Positions 1-6,093 of a DNA stretch of 6,093 bases are shown in pieces; within the stretch, counting starts at the first letter, position 1; each line of letters opens with the position of its first letter. Made by a program: the position numbers and the translations under genes. Under the pieces are notes generated by a model. The model ran no database searches, was not told the origin of the DNA, and saw nothing but the letters and a program-made list of their open reading frames with translations. Source of the stretch: Filomicrobium sp. (GTDB lineage: Bacteria > Pseudomonadota > Alphaproteobacteria > Rhizobiales > Hyphomicrobiaceae). The stretch lies in contig JAUWFF010000087.1 of NCBI GenBank assembly GCA_030607105.1, positions 1-6,093 of the forward strand, given 5' to 3'.

Positions 1-1000
1 TCACGGCAATGATCGCATCGAGGTATTCGGTTCCCCAGTCGTTCTCTGTGGCGGCGACCGCGCGCTTGTCGGCGGCCTGTGTCGCTGCATCGCCGCGAAC
101 CTCACAGCCCGCATCAAGGAGTGCTTTGACGATTGGTGTGAGGTAGTCCTGGTGGGCGTTCTTATCGACAAGAAGGGTCTCGGTGGCCCCGCATACGCCG
201 GTTCTTCGCAGCTTCGCGTTGAGGAGAATCTCGACGGCTTTGTCGATATCGGCGCCGCGATCGACGTAGGTGTGGCAGACACCCTCCAAGTGGGCGAAGA
301 CAGGAACGCGAGCTTCTTCCTGGACGCGGGCGACGAGGCTCTTGCCACCGCGGGGTACTATGACGTCAATTGCACCTTCGAGGCCGCGCAGCATGTACCC
401 GACCGCTTCGCGATCGATGGTCGGCACGATCTGGATGGCGTCTTCGGGGAGTTCTGCTTCTCGAAGGCCGTGGGCGAGGCAGGTCAGGATCGCCATGCTT
501 GAATGGTGGCTGTCCGAACCACCGCGCAATATCGCGGCATTGCCAGACTTGAGGGACAAGGCGCCGGCATCGGCGGTGACGTTGGGACGGCTTTCATAAA
601 TGATGCCGATGACGCCGATTGGAACCCGTACGCGGGAAATCCGCAGGCCGTTTGGGCGGTCCCATTCGGCGATGACTTCTCCGACGGGGTCAGGCAGATC
701 GGCGATCGCTTCGAGGCTGGCGGCGACACCCTCGATGCGGTCGGGATCGAGCATAAGGCGATCGAGGTAGGCACCTGGCTTGCCTGCGTCCTCCGCTGTT
801 GCCAGGTCGCGTTTGTTGGCTTCGATGATGACCGGGGTATGCCGCCGCAACTCGGTGGCGGCTATCTTGAGCGCTGCGTCCTTGGTTTCACGCGGTGCAG
901 CCGCGAGCTGGCGAGCGGCGTTGCGGGCAGCTTCGCCCATCGCCAGCATTGCTGCTTCGACATTGCTGTCGTGGAGTAGTTTTTGGACGATGGCGTTCAT
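1..1000 (-). CDS. proA: Glutamate-5-semialdehyde dehydrogenase (gamma-glutamyl phosphate reductase), 3' end cut by window
   Basis: ProA reduces gamma-glutamyl 5-phosphate with NADPH to glutamate 5-semialdehyde, the second step of cytoplasmic proline synthesis. The minus frame from the ATG at 1000 stays open for 333 codons to the window edge, so about the last 80-100 residues of a roughly 420-residue enzyme are missing. Key sequence marks are the family motif around residues 127-142 ([16 protein letters not shown]), the LKSGNA segment just after it, and the catalytic cysteine in [13 protein letters not shown], where Cys270 is the nucleophile. A GGAG ribosome binding site lies 10 bases before the start. 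The gene follows the YbjN-like gene by 36 bases and is probably co-transcribed with proB, which supplies its substrate. I found no frameshift or stop. Identity is nearly certain. Confidence 0.97.
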   Translation of the reverse strand, partial: MNAIVQKLLHDSNVEAAMLAMGEAARNAARQLAAAPRETKDAALKIAATELRRHTPVIIEANKRDLATAEDAGKPGAYLDRLMLDPDRIEGVAASLEAIADLPDPVGEVIAEWDRPNGLRISRVRVPIGVIGIIYESRPNVTADAGALSLKSGNAAILRGGSDSHHSSMAILTCLAHGLREAELPEDAIQIVPTIDREAVGYMLRGLEGAIDVIVPRGGKSLVARVQEEARVPVFAHLEGVCHTYVDRGADIDKAVEILLNAKLRRTGVCGATETLLVDKNAHQDYLTPIVKALLDAGCEVRGDAATQAADKRAVAATENDWGTEYLDAIIAV

Positions 1001-1036
1001 TTTTGTGGTTCTCCAAGGTCTGTCGGGCCCTCGGGC

Positions 1037-1447
1037 TTATGTCTTTGCGGACATGAGGTCTTCAACGAAAATGCGCAAGAGCAGGTCCCACCAGGAGGTC
1101 GTTTCCTTCAAATGGTCGGTGTTGATGCCGGTCAGGATGACAGCGTGCGTGATCATAGCTTCACCGTCGACGGTGAGGGAGGCACGTGTCAACGGAAAGC
1201 GATTGTTCCAGCTATTGGTCCAATCGAGGCTGGCCTTGCGGTCAGGAAATAACGCGCTCAACATCAGATAAGGGCTGTCTTGATCTTCATTCTTGAACAA
1301 AAAAGCCGAGAACGGAATGCCGCTGGTGGTGGCGCGGATGCCTTTGGAGCCCGGGCTCGGTTCGGTGACTTCGACGGGAAGACCGAAGCTGCGGAGGTTG
1401 TCGGCTAGCGATTCTAGCTCCGCGACGACCGGTTGTGCGTTCTGCAT
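1037..1447 (-). CDS. Small YbjN-like domain protein between proB and proA
   Basis: This predicted cytoplasmic protein of 136 residues has no signal peptide or membrane segment. The layout fits the YbjN family: an N-terminal helix (about 5-25), a strand-rich middle containing GIPFSAFLF (43-51) and LMLSALFPD (61-69), then SLDWTNSWNNRFPLTRAS (73-90), TVDGEAMITHAVILTG (92-107) and a C-terminal helix with a WW pair (119-120). In YbjN proteins the same order is a hydrophobic strand, an aligned N-x-WN segment, an acidic DG turn and a final helix. The fold resembles type III secretion chaperones, but YbjN's molecular role is poorly defined; in E. coli it is linked to motility and stress phenotypes. 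I chose the ATG at 1447 because AGGA lies 5 bases upstream, only 7 bases after the proB stop. Longer in-frame starts would overlap proB. The family call rests on pattern recall, not an alignment. Confidence 0.75.
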   Translation of the reverse strand: MQNAQPVVAELESLADNLRSFGLPVEVTEPSPGSKGIRATTSGIPFSAFLFKNEDQDSPYLMLSALFPDRKASLDWTNSWNNRFPLTRASLTVDGEAMITHAVILTGINTDHLKETTSWWDLLLRIFVEDLMSAKT

Positions 1448-1454
1448 GAAAGTC

Positions 1455-2633
1455 CTAGCTCCCTCTATCGTTGCGATGCTGGCGGTGTAGTGCCATGTCA
1501 TCGCGATGTATGAGTTCGTCGCGGCCGGCAAAGCCGAGGATGGCAGCAATCTCACTTGTCTTCTTTCCAATAATCCGTTCCGCGTCCTTCTTGGCATAAG
1601 CGACGAGGCCGCGTCCCAGTTCGCGGCCGTCTTGGCTGCGTATAATCACTGAATCGCCACGGTCGAATCTGCCGGCGACAGATGCGACGCCGGCGGGCAG
1701 CAGGCTGCGTCCGGAGTGCAGGGCCTTTTCCGCACCCGCGTCGACGGTGATCGTGCCTTTGGGTTCGAGTTGGCCTGAAATCCAGCGCTGACGTGCCGTG
1801 ACCGGATCGGAAGGCGCGAGGAACCATGTGCAGGGGGCACCCTCGGCGATGGCGCGCAGTGGATGCATGCGCTTGCCGGACGCGATGACCATATTGCAGC
1901 CAGCGGCGCGGGCGATCTTGGCTGCTTCCACCTTGGTCTTCATGCCGCCCCGGGAAAGCTCACTGCCAGCGTCACCTGCCATGGCTTCGATATCACCGGT
2001 GATATCGGTCACCAGGTCGAGACGCCGCGCGTTGGCGCCTTTGTCAGGTGGGGCCGTATAGAGCCCATCAACATCGGACAGCAGGACAAGGCAGTCGGCA
2101 TCGATCATGGAAGCAACGCGGGCCGACAGGCGATCATTGTCGCCGTAACGGATTTCGGTGGTCGCCACCGAGTCGTTTTCATTGACGACGGGGAGTGCAT
2201 TGAGTTGAAGCAGAGTGAGCAGCGTGTCGCGCGCGTTGAGGTAACGCCGGCGCTGTTCGGTATCGCTTAGAGTCAGCAGTATCTGCGCGGCTGTCAGGCC
2301 GTGTGCCTGGGCCAACTCGGAATAAGCGTGGGCCAGCCCGATCTGGCCGACGGCGGCTGCGGCCTGGCTTTGTTCCAGCTGCAGCGGGCCACTGGCGAGC
2401 GACAGTGAGTGGCGGCCGAGGGCGATTGCCCCAGATGAAACAAGGACGACCTCGCACCCTTGCTTTGCCAGTTGGGCGACATCTTCGACAAGGGAGCCCA
2501 GCCAGTCGGTCTTTAAGGTGCCGGTTTCTCGGCAGGCGAGCAACGCCGAGCCCAGCTTGACGACGATGCGGCGGGCCGCCGCCCATTCAGAGCGAGCTTG
2601 AGCGTTGTTATCGGTTTGGGGGCTCTCTGCCAT
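1455..2633 (-). CDS. proB: Glutamate 5-kinase (gamma-glutamyl kinase) with PUA domain
   Basis: ProB phosphorylates glutamate with ATP to gamma-glutamyl phosphate, the first and usually proline-inhibited step of proline synthesis. The product is 392 residues. It opens with the amino acid kinase domain (about 22-270), showing VVKLGSALL (24-32), [12 protein letters not shown] (62-73), PVVNENDSV (148-156) and [10 protein letters not shown] (162-171) for glutamate and ATP binding, DVDGLYT (187-193), and the glycine-rich [12 protein letters not shown] (227-238). A PUA domain follows (about 288-375). The tail is slightly longer than usual and ends in a basic stretch. I place the start at the ATG at 2633; the frame is open to 2816, but that part overlaps obgE. 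The ribosome binding site is weak. Its product is handed to ProA, encoded one gene downstream. Confidence 0.97.
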   Translation of the reverse strand: MAESPQTDNNAQARSEWAAARRIVVKLGSALLACRETGTLKTDWLGSLVEDVAQLAKQGCEVVLVSSGAIALGRHSLSLASGPLQLEQSQAAAAVGQIGLAHAYSELAQAHGLTAAQILLTLSDTEQRRRYLNARDTLLTLLQLNALPVVNENDSVATTEIRYGDNDRLSARVASMIDADCLVLLSDVDGLYTAPPDKGANARRLDLVTDITGDIEAMAGDAGSELSRGGMKTKVEAAKIARAAGCNMVIASGKRMHPLRAIAEGAPCTWFLAPSDPVTARQRWISGQLEPKGTITVDAGAEKALHSGRSLLPAGVASVAGRFDRGDSVIIRSQDGRELGRGLVAYAKKDAERIIGKKTSEIAAILGFAGRDELIHRDDMALHRQHRNDRGS

Positions 2634-2670
2634 GAGTTCTTGTCTGCCGGGGCATGATTTCGTCGTGGCG

Positions 2671-2699
2671 CTGATAGCACGAAACGTATGCCGTGTCGG
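2671..2699 (-). promoter_or_regulatory. Possible weak promoter for proB-ybjN-proA
   Basis: In the 79-base gap between obgE and proB, the minus strand reads CCGACA (plus 2694-2699), 17 bases, then TATCAG (plus 2671-2676). Each hexamer matches four of six positions of the sigma-70 type consensus. Transcription would begin about 30 bases before the proB ATG. This is the only sizeable gap in the lower half of the operon, so an internal promoter would make sense, but matches of this quality also arise by chance. Confidence 0.22.
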
Positions 2700-2712
2700 G
2701 ATTGTTCGTGAT

Positions 2713-3753
2713 CTAGGGGCGCCACGGTTTATGCGGCCCGTCTTCGGTCGCCTGTACATCAGCTTGCTGGCTGTCGATCTGTCTGGCAATCGCGAAAAGG
2801 GCTTCGTCAACGCCATTGCCGGAAACCGCCGACAGCATTAGCGGGCGCTTGCCTGATCCGTCCCGCAGAGCCTCGAAGCGTATCTTGAGTTCGTCCTCGG
2901 GCAACGCATCGATTTTGGAAAGCGCAACGATCTCTGGCTTTTCGGCGAGCTTGGGATCGTAGGCTTCGAGTTCCGCGCGAACGGTGTGGTAGGCCGCTGC
3001 AACATCTTCTTGGGTGCAATCGACCAAATGCAGTAGGACGCGGGTGCGCTCGACGTGACCAAGGAAGCGCGTGCCTAATCCGGCGCCATCGCTGGCGCCC
3101 TCAATTAGGCCCGGGATGTCGGCCACGACAAAGTCACGGGAGCCTGCTTTGACGACGCCGAGGTTGGGGTGCAGCGTTGTAAATGGGTAGTCGGCGATCT
3201 TTGGTTTGGCGGCCGAGACGGCGGCCAGGAAGGTCGACTTGCCGGCGTTTGGAAGCCCAAGGAGACCGGCATCTGCAATCAGCTTCAGTCGCAGCCAGAT
3301 GGTTAGCTCTTCGCCGGGCAAACCCGGATTTGCGTGACGCGGGGCCTGGTTGGTCGAACTTTTGAAATGAGCGTTGCCGAAACCACCGTTGCCGCCCTTG
3401 GCCAGCCGGACGCGGTCGCCGGGCTGCTTGAGATCGGCCAGAAGCGTTTCGTTGTCTTCATCATAGATCTGGGTTCCCGGCGGGACCTTGATGACGCAAT
3501 CTTCGCCCGAGGGGCCGGAGCGATTGCGGCCCATCCCGGGGGTGCCGTTCTTGGCCTTGTAATGCTGCTTATAACGGAAATCGATGAGCGTATTGAGGTT
3601 AGCGACGCACTCAGCCCATACGTCGCCGCCGCGGCCTCCGTCACCACCGTCCGGGCCGCCGTACTCGATGAACTTTTCTCGGCGGAAGGAGATGGAGCCG
3701 TCGCCACCCTTGCCTGATTTGATGTAGATCTTGGCTTGGTCAAGGAACTTCAT
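2713..3753 (-). CDS. obgE: Obg-family GTPase, ribosome assembly (ObgE/CgtA)
   Basis: ObgE is an essential GTPase that binds the 50S subunit, acts late in its assembly and responds to (p)ppGpp; in Caulobacter (CgtA) it is also tied to cell-cycle progress. The protein is 346 residues. The glycine-rich Obg domain spans about 2-158, with FRREKF and the [13 protein letters not shown] loop (32-44). The G domain follows: G1 GLPNAGKST (166-174), switch I with PFTT (190-193), G3 DIPG (212-215), G4 SKID (279-282) and G5 SAV (308-310). There is only a short tail (about 330-346), so the long C-terminal extension of some Obg proteins is absent. Its ATG overlaps the stop of the upstream acetyltransferase as ATGA, with AAGG about 9 bases upstream. 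The G4 motif has Ser where most GTPases have Asn. The position after rplU-rpmA is the conserved one. Confidence 0.98.
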   Translation of the reverse strand: MKFLDQAKIYIKSGKGGDGSISFRREKFIEYGGPDGGDGGRGGDVWAECVANLNTLIDFRYKQHYKAKNGTPGMGRNRSGPSGEDCVIKVPPGTQIYDEDNETLLADLKQPGDRVRLAKGGNGGFGNAHFKSSTNQAPRHANPGLPGEELTIWLRLKLIADAGLLGLPNAGKSTFLAAVSAAKPKIADYPFTTLHPNLGVVKAGSRDFVVADIPGLIEGASDGAGLGTRFLGHVERTRVLLHLVDCTQEDVAAAYHTVRAELEAYDPKLAEKPEIVALSKIDALPEDELKIRFEALRDGSGKRPLMLSAVSGNGVDEALFAIARQIDSQQADVQATEDGPHKPWRP

Positions 3754-4253
3754 CGACTTGCCTTTTCAAACTCTTCGCGCGTCAGCAGCGTCTTCACCTC
3801 TATGACTTCTTCGTCGCGGGAGAAGATATGCGTCAGTTCCTCGCCAATCAGTCTAAAACCGATCTTTTGTTGAACGCGCCAAGAAGCCGGGTTCGCTCTC
3901 GCGTAGCCTGAGTACTCCGCCGTGGCAGCGGGATTTTCGAAGTGCGCCGGCCGGACCGCGCTGACGGCCTCGCTCATGAGGCCCTTGCTCCAATAGACTT
4001 TGCCGAGCCAGTAGCCCAGGGTTTCCTTCTGCCGGCGCATTTCGATGCTGATGGCGCCGATCACATGGCCCTGGAACTCGATTCCAAATCCCGTTCCGTT
4101 GGAGGCGAATTGAACGGCGTGGTCGCGGGTGTAGGGCCACGGCGGCATCTTCAGCATCTTGATGACATCCCAATCAGCGATGCGGCGGAAGATGTCATCG
4201 GCACAGACAGGCCTCAGCACCAGCCGGGGTGTTCTTAGAATTTCATTGGTCAT
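3750..4253 (-). CDS. GNAT-family N-acetyltransferase, RimJ/RimL-like (second copy)
   Basis: This predicted acetyl-CoA-dependent transferase has 167 residues and is related to enzymes that acetylate protein N-termini such as those of ribosomal proteins. Family marks are the N-terminal [12 protein letters not shown] (5-16), the [16 protein letters not shown] core strands (55-70), [18 protein letters not shown] (79-96) covering the acetyl-CoA loop, and [13 protein letters not shown] (121-133). In the acetyl-CoA loop, Ser replaces the usual first Gly (SKGLMS rather than GRG/GKG). I chose the ATG at 4253 because the protein aligns with its neighbour from there and because it overlaps the neighbour's stop as ATGA; the frame is open further upstream to 4361 but inside the other gene. 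Its own stop overlaps the obgE start in the same way. The substrate is unknown; location only suggests a ribosome-related target. Confidence 0.9.
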   Translation of the reverse strand: MTNEILRTPRLVLRPVCADDIFRRIADWDVIKMLKMPPWPYTRDHAVQFASNGTGFGIEFQGHVIGAISIEMRRQKETLGYWLGKVYWSKGLMSEAVSAVRPAHFENPAATAEYSGYARANPASWRVQQKIGFRLIGEELTHIFSRDEEVIEVKTLLTREEFEKASR

Positions 4254-4807
4254 CCCGTCTTCAGCCAGGAAATGGCCGTTTGCAATCTCAAACGGGGTGC
4301 CCTCTTGTCCAAATAGTAGCGCACGGCGTCGGCTTCCAACCTGCGCGCCTCGCACCAACATGGTGCCGAACCAGCGTACAAGAAGCCAAGTTTCTCGATG
4401 ACGCGCTTGGAGGCAGGATTGTCGGTGAAATGGCCGCAGGTGATGCGTTGCACGCGACTGGCCTTGAAGCAGTAATCGATCACGGCTTGGGCAGCCTCGG
4501 TGGCGAAGCCTCGGCCCCAGTACGGTTTGCCGATCCAGTAGCCAATCTCGGCGCTGCTATGATCTGGAGCAAGCATGTAACCGGTGACGCCGGTCAGCTC
4601 GCCATAATGGGTTATGCCGAAGACCCGCTCGCCAGCCTCGAGATCATCGATCCACTGATGTGCAGCGTGCACCGTATAAGGGTAGGGCATTCGGGATGTC
4701 ATGCAGGCGACATCCCAATCTCCACCAAGCTCGGCGATGCGGTTGGCATCCGCTGATGTCAGTTGGCGTAAAACTAGCCGTGAAGTTCTGATTTCGAAAT
4801 TTGACAC
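4250..4807 (-). CDS. GNAT-family N-acetyltransferase, RimJ/RimL-like (first copy)
   Basis: The product is a 185-residue protein of the RimJ/RimL type of acetyl-CoA-dependent transferases. It shows IRTSRLVLRQLTSAD (6-20), GYMLAPDHSSAEIGYWIGK (76-94), the acetyl-CoA loop YWGRGFATEA (96-105), and NPASKRVIEKLGF (130-142), which are the conserved blocks in the right order. The start is a GTG at 4807, preceded by AGGAG with 6 bases of spacing, so a non-ATG start is well supported. The last segment after about residue 165 is basic and not conserved. It follows rpmA by 51 bases and is coupled to the next acetyltransferase by an ATGA overlap. The two proteins are clearly paralogous but diverged. The substrate cannot be read from the sequence. 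Confidence 0.92.
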   Translation of the reverse strand: MSNFEIRTSRLVLRQLTSADANRIAELGGDWDVACMTSRMPYPYTVHAAHQWIDDLEAGERVFGITHYGELTGVTGYMLAPDHSSAEIGYWIGKPYWGRGFATEAAQAVIDYCFKASRVQRITCGHFTDNPASKRVIEKLGFLYAGSAPCWCEARRLEADAVRYYLDKRAPRLRLQTAISWLKTG

Positions 4808-4858
4808 CGTAAGCTCCTGAGCTCGATGCCAACCGGCGCTTTTTTGGCCTCGGACGGA

Positions 4859-5131
4859 TCAGTCCACCGTATGGGATGATTTCGGCTGAACCGAGATATA
4901 GGTGCGGCCATTGCGCTTGGTGCGGAATTCGACGTTACCCTCGACCTTTGCGAAGATCGTGTGGTCGGTGCCCATGCCCACGCCACTGCCCGGGTGCCAC
5001 TTGGTGCCGCGCTGGCGAACGATGATGTTGCCTGGGATGACAAGCTCGCCGCCATAGCGCTTGACGCCAAGGCGTTTTGACTCTGAGTCGCGGCCGTTCT
5101 TCGTTGAGCCGCCCGCTTTCTTTTGTGCCAT
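4859..5131 (-). CDS. rpmA: 50S ribosomal protein L27
   Basis: L27 is a large-subunit protein whose N-terminal tail reaches towards the peptidyl transferase centre and helps place tRNA. The 90-residue product has the usual basic start [16 protein letters not shown], then the conserved [22 protein letters not shown] and [18 protein letters not shown] blocks. It starts directly with MAQKKAGG, so it has no cleaved N-terminal leader like that of Firmicutes L27. The binding site AAGGA lies about 8 bases before the ATG. The gene follows rplU, its standard partner, after 87 bases. Confidence 0.98.
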   Translation of the reverse strand: MAQKKAGGSTKNGRDSESKRLGVKRYGGELVIPGNIIVRQRGTKWHPGSGVGMGTDHTIFAKVEGNVEFRTKRNGRTYISVQPKSSHTVD

Positions 5132-5155
5132 CTCGTAGTTTCCTTCGTTTTCTTT

Positions 5156-5196
5156 GGCAGCCCTATCGCGCCCTGTGGTGGTCGGCGAGCGCTGCC
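5156..5196 (-). other. Inverted repeat between rplU and rpmA
   Basis: GGCAGC (5156-5161) pairs with GCTGCC (5191-5196), and inside it CGCC (5169-5172) pairs with GGCG (5184-5187). In the transcript this would form an interrupted stem in the rplU-rpmA spacer. There is a short run of A and G after it rather than T, so it is not an intrinsic terminator. It may tune the mRNA between the two genes or simply be chance in GC-rich DNA. Confidence 0.3.
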
Positions 5197-5218
5197 CGTG
5201 ATCAGATTTTCAACCGGC

Positions 5219-5533
5219 TCAAGCGCCTGTGATGTTGGTAATGCGCACCAGGCTGAGGTGTTGGCGATGCCCCCTCTTGCGGCGCGAATTCTGGCGACGG
5301 CGCTTCTTAAAGGCGATGACTTTCGGCCCGCGGGCCTGGTCGACGAGTTCCGCGGTAACCTTGGCGCCATCGACGAAGGGCGCACCGACCTTCACGTTGT
5401 CGCCTTCGCCGACCATTAGGACGTCCGCGAATTCGATGGAGGCGCCGGGTTCGCCTTCGAGGCGCTCGATTGTAAGAAGATCGTTTTGGGCGACGCGATA
5501 CTGCTTGCCGCCCGTTTTAATGACAGCGTACAT
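5219..5533 (-). CDS. rplU: 50S ribosomal protein L21
   Basis: L21 binds 23S rRNA in the large subunit, next to L20. The 104-residue protein matches the family over its whole length: [14 protein letters not shown] at the start, the [11 protein letters not shown] and [17 protein letters not shown] strands, then the highly basic [17 protein letters not shown] (about 75-91) that contacts rRNA, and LVRITNI at the end. The start ATG at 5533 is the family start; AAGGA sits 11 bases upstream. This is the first gene of the minus-strand unit, followed by rpmA, and its leader is long and rich in inverted repeats. Confidence 0.98.
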   Translation of the reverse strand: MYAVIKTGGKQYRVAQNDLLTIERLEGEPGASIEFADVLMVGEGDNVKVGAPFVDGAKVTAELVDQARGPKVIAFKKRRRQNSRRKRGHRQHLSLVRITNITGA

Positions 5534-5542
5534 GGCTGACGG

Positions 5543-5576
5543 GATCCTTCGTTCATTCGTGTTTCATTGCAGGATC
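5543..5576 (-). promoter_or_regulatory. Stem that could cover the rplU ribosome binding site
   Basis: On the minus strand, GATCCT (plus 5571-5576) is followed after 22 bases by its exact complement AGGATC (plus 5543-5548). The second arm contains the AGGA of the rplU ribosome binding site. If the stem forms, the site is hidden; if a factor or competing fold opens it, L21 can be made. Such switches are known for other ribosomal protein operons, but here this is an inference from complementarity only. A six-pair stem with a 22-base loop is only moderately stable. Confidence 0.35.
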
Positions 5577-5618
5577 TCGTAATCCGAGCCCCTGTCGGTT
5601 TGTTCGCGCCCTACGGCG

Positions 5619-5654
5619 CCGCATCTCCTTCAGGCCCGTTAGGGCGGGATGCGG
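5619..5654 (-). repeat. Two-tier hairpin in the rplU leader
   Basis: CCGCATC (5619-5625) and GATGCGG (5648-5654) are perfect complements and enclose a second pairing, GCCC (5634-5637) with GGGC (5642-5645) around a four-base loop. The outer stem has seven pairs. No T-run follows on either strand, so it is unlikely to be an intrinsic terminator. Confidence 0.45.
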
Positions 5655-5690
5655 ACTTTGAGGTCGGCGGTTGTGATCCTCGTTGCTTGC

Positions 5691-5706
5691 GACCACATCC
5701 GTGGCC
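5691..5706 (-). repeat. Short hairpin in the rplU leader, better paired as minus-strand RNA
   Basis: In minus-strand RNA, GGCCAC pairs with GUGGUC around the loop GGAU; the one non-Watson-Crick pair is G-U. The plus strand would have an A-C mismatch at that place. The stem therefore fits the rplU transcript better than one in the other direction. Confidence 0.35.
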
Positions 5707-5724
5707 ATGCAACTTTTCTCACCC

Positions 5725-5749
5725 GCCAAACGGGGATTTCCCCCGTGGC
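5725..5749. repeat. Strong GC hairpin in the rplU upstream region
   Basis: ACGGGG (5730-5735) pairs perfectly with CCCCGT (5741-5746) around a five-base loop, and the stem extends with GCC (5725-5727) to GGC (5747-5749) past a two-base bulge. It is the most stable structure I see in the gap. A second small hairpin, GCCG-AAA-CGGC (5748-5758), partly overlaps it, so the two could be alternatives. Neither strand has a following T-run. Confidence 0.45.
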
Positions 5750-5870
5750 CGAAACGGCTTGGCCTCAGGCAGCAGCTTAAGCGCGGGGAGCTTTAGCCTC
5801 TCGCGGTGCTTTTTTCTGACCGAGCGGGCGCGGTTTGTCAATGTGGTAGGCACATAATGGAGCCTCGTTA

Positions 5871-6093
5871 ATGCCATTGCCCGACGAGACACCGGCCCAG
5901 CCGATGCGCTCCATTCCGGTCGTCGATGTGGCCGGCGAACTTGGCGTGGAGACGCTCATAGCCGAGCGGGGTCGTGCTGACGCTCTGGTCGATGCGGCAA
6001 CCCGGCAAGTTCCAAGGGCCGCACTGCGGGCGCTCGATGCGGTTTCGCGGCGATGGCTGTCGCGCTGGAACCATGCGCAGCTGGCGGAGATCG
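5871..6093 (+). CDS. Unrecognised protein, N-terminal 74 residues, cut by window end
   Basis: This is an open plus-strand frame from the ATG at 5871 to the window edge. GGAG lies 8 bases before the ATG (5859-5862), and the third codon positions are GC-rich like those of the neighbouring genes, which supports real coding. The start is hydrophilic with no signal peptide. The visible part includes SIPVVDVAGELGVETLIAER (14-33), then an Ala/Arg-rich, probably helical stretch with VPRAALRALDAVSRRWLSRW (47-66). The DAVSRRWL segment reminds me of the N-terminal region of an uncharacterised alphaproteobacterial family, possibly with an Ntn-hydrolase-like body, but that is memory and the diagnostic part would lie beyond the window. 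I give no function. It is divergent from the rplU operon. Confidence 0.65.
   Translation, partial: MPLPDETPAQPMRSIPVVDVAGELGVETLIAERGRADALVDAATRQVPRAALRALDAVSRRWLSRWNHAQLAEI

Larger units (their letters stand above)
5534..5870. other. Divergent intergenic region: rplU leader and upstream region of the plus-strand gene
   Basis: These 337 bases separate rplU from the divergent gene at 5871. I find no convincing protein gene and no tRNA (no TTC-anchored T-arm with an acceptor stem). The region must contain the promoters of both flanking units. A perfect TTGACA lies on the minus strand at plus 5836-5841, but at 16-18 bases downstream only CAGAAA-like sequence is present, a poor -10 match. If it is used, the rplU leader would be about 270 bases long. 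Inverted repeats at 5619-5654, 5691-5706, 5725-5749 and 5748-5758 fill much of the leader. For the plus-strand gene a GGAG is clear, but no good promoter pair is. Confidence 0.6.

Noticed and set aside
1..348. Minus-strand 115-residue frame at the left edge
   Set aside because: It is out of frame with proA, which clearly occupies this stretch with its catalytic cysteine region.
1448..1597. Longer start for the YbjN-like gene, or a longer proB start to 2816
   Set aside because: The extra residues overlap neighbouring genes in another frame, do not resemble either family, and the chosen starts fit family lengths. The YbjN-like start also has a good binding site.
5725..5758. Intrinsic terminator in the rplU upstream gap
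   Set aside because: The stems are strong, but no run of T follows on either strand.
5567..5857. 96-residue plus-strand frame in the rplU upstream gap
   Set aside because: Its low-complexity Ser/Pro/Arg/Gly composition matches no family and it has no clear ribosome binding site. The bases are explained by inverted repeats.
5835..5858. TTGTCA and CATAAT as a promoter for the plus-strand gene
   Set aside because: The hexamers are only 12 bases apart, and a start after CATAAT would leave the GGAG outside the message.
5719..5877. 52-residue basic minus-strand frame upstream of rplU
   Set aside because: It has no ribosome binding site, its start overlaps the plus-strand gene, its third-position GC is lower than that of the neighbours, and it lies in a stretch better explained as structured leader. 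A leader peptide remains possible but unsupported.
5777..5959. 60-residue minus-strand frame crossing the divergent gene start
   Set aside because: It lies largely antisense to the start of the plus-strand gene, with no binding site and poor codon use. I consider it a shadow of that gene.

Overview
The window reads as a stretch of an alphaproteobacterial chromosome, most likely from the order Hyphomicrobiales (Rhizobiales). The reasons are the gene order rplU-rpmA-GNAT-GNAT-obgE-proB-proA, which is familiar from that group, the GC-rich third codon positions, and typical alphaproteobacterial sequences for L21, ObgE and ProA. I cannot fix the genus.

Almost everything lies on the minus strand, so the main unit is transcribed from right to left. 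Starting near 5533 it encodes ribosomal proteins L21 (rplU) and L27 (rpmA), two RimJ/RimL-like acetyltransferases, the ribosome-assembly GTPase ObgE, glutamate 5-kinase (proB), a small YbjN-like protein, and glutamate-5-semialdehyde dehydrogenase (proA). proA runs off the left edge without its last part. The acetyltransferases and obgE are joined by two ATGA stop/start overlaps, which suggests translational coupling. ProB and ProA carry out the first two steps of proline synthesis, and L21, L27 and ObgE all belong to the large ribosomal subunit. The operon therefore pairs ribosome building with proline supply.

At the right edge the first 74 codons of a gene I do not recognise run on the plus strand from 5871. 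The 337 bases between it and rplU hold no convincing gene or tRNA. They do hold several inverted repeats that would fold in the rplU leader RNA, including one that could cover the rplU ribosome binding site.

This is mostly ordinary housekeeping sequence. I do not see a new defence, mobile or secretion system. The points most worth a second look are the YbjN-like gene placed between proB and proA, the structured rplU leader, and the acetyltransferase pair coupled to obgE. Two genes, proA and the plus-strand gene at 5871, are cut by the window edges.
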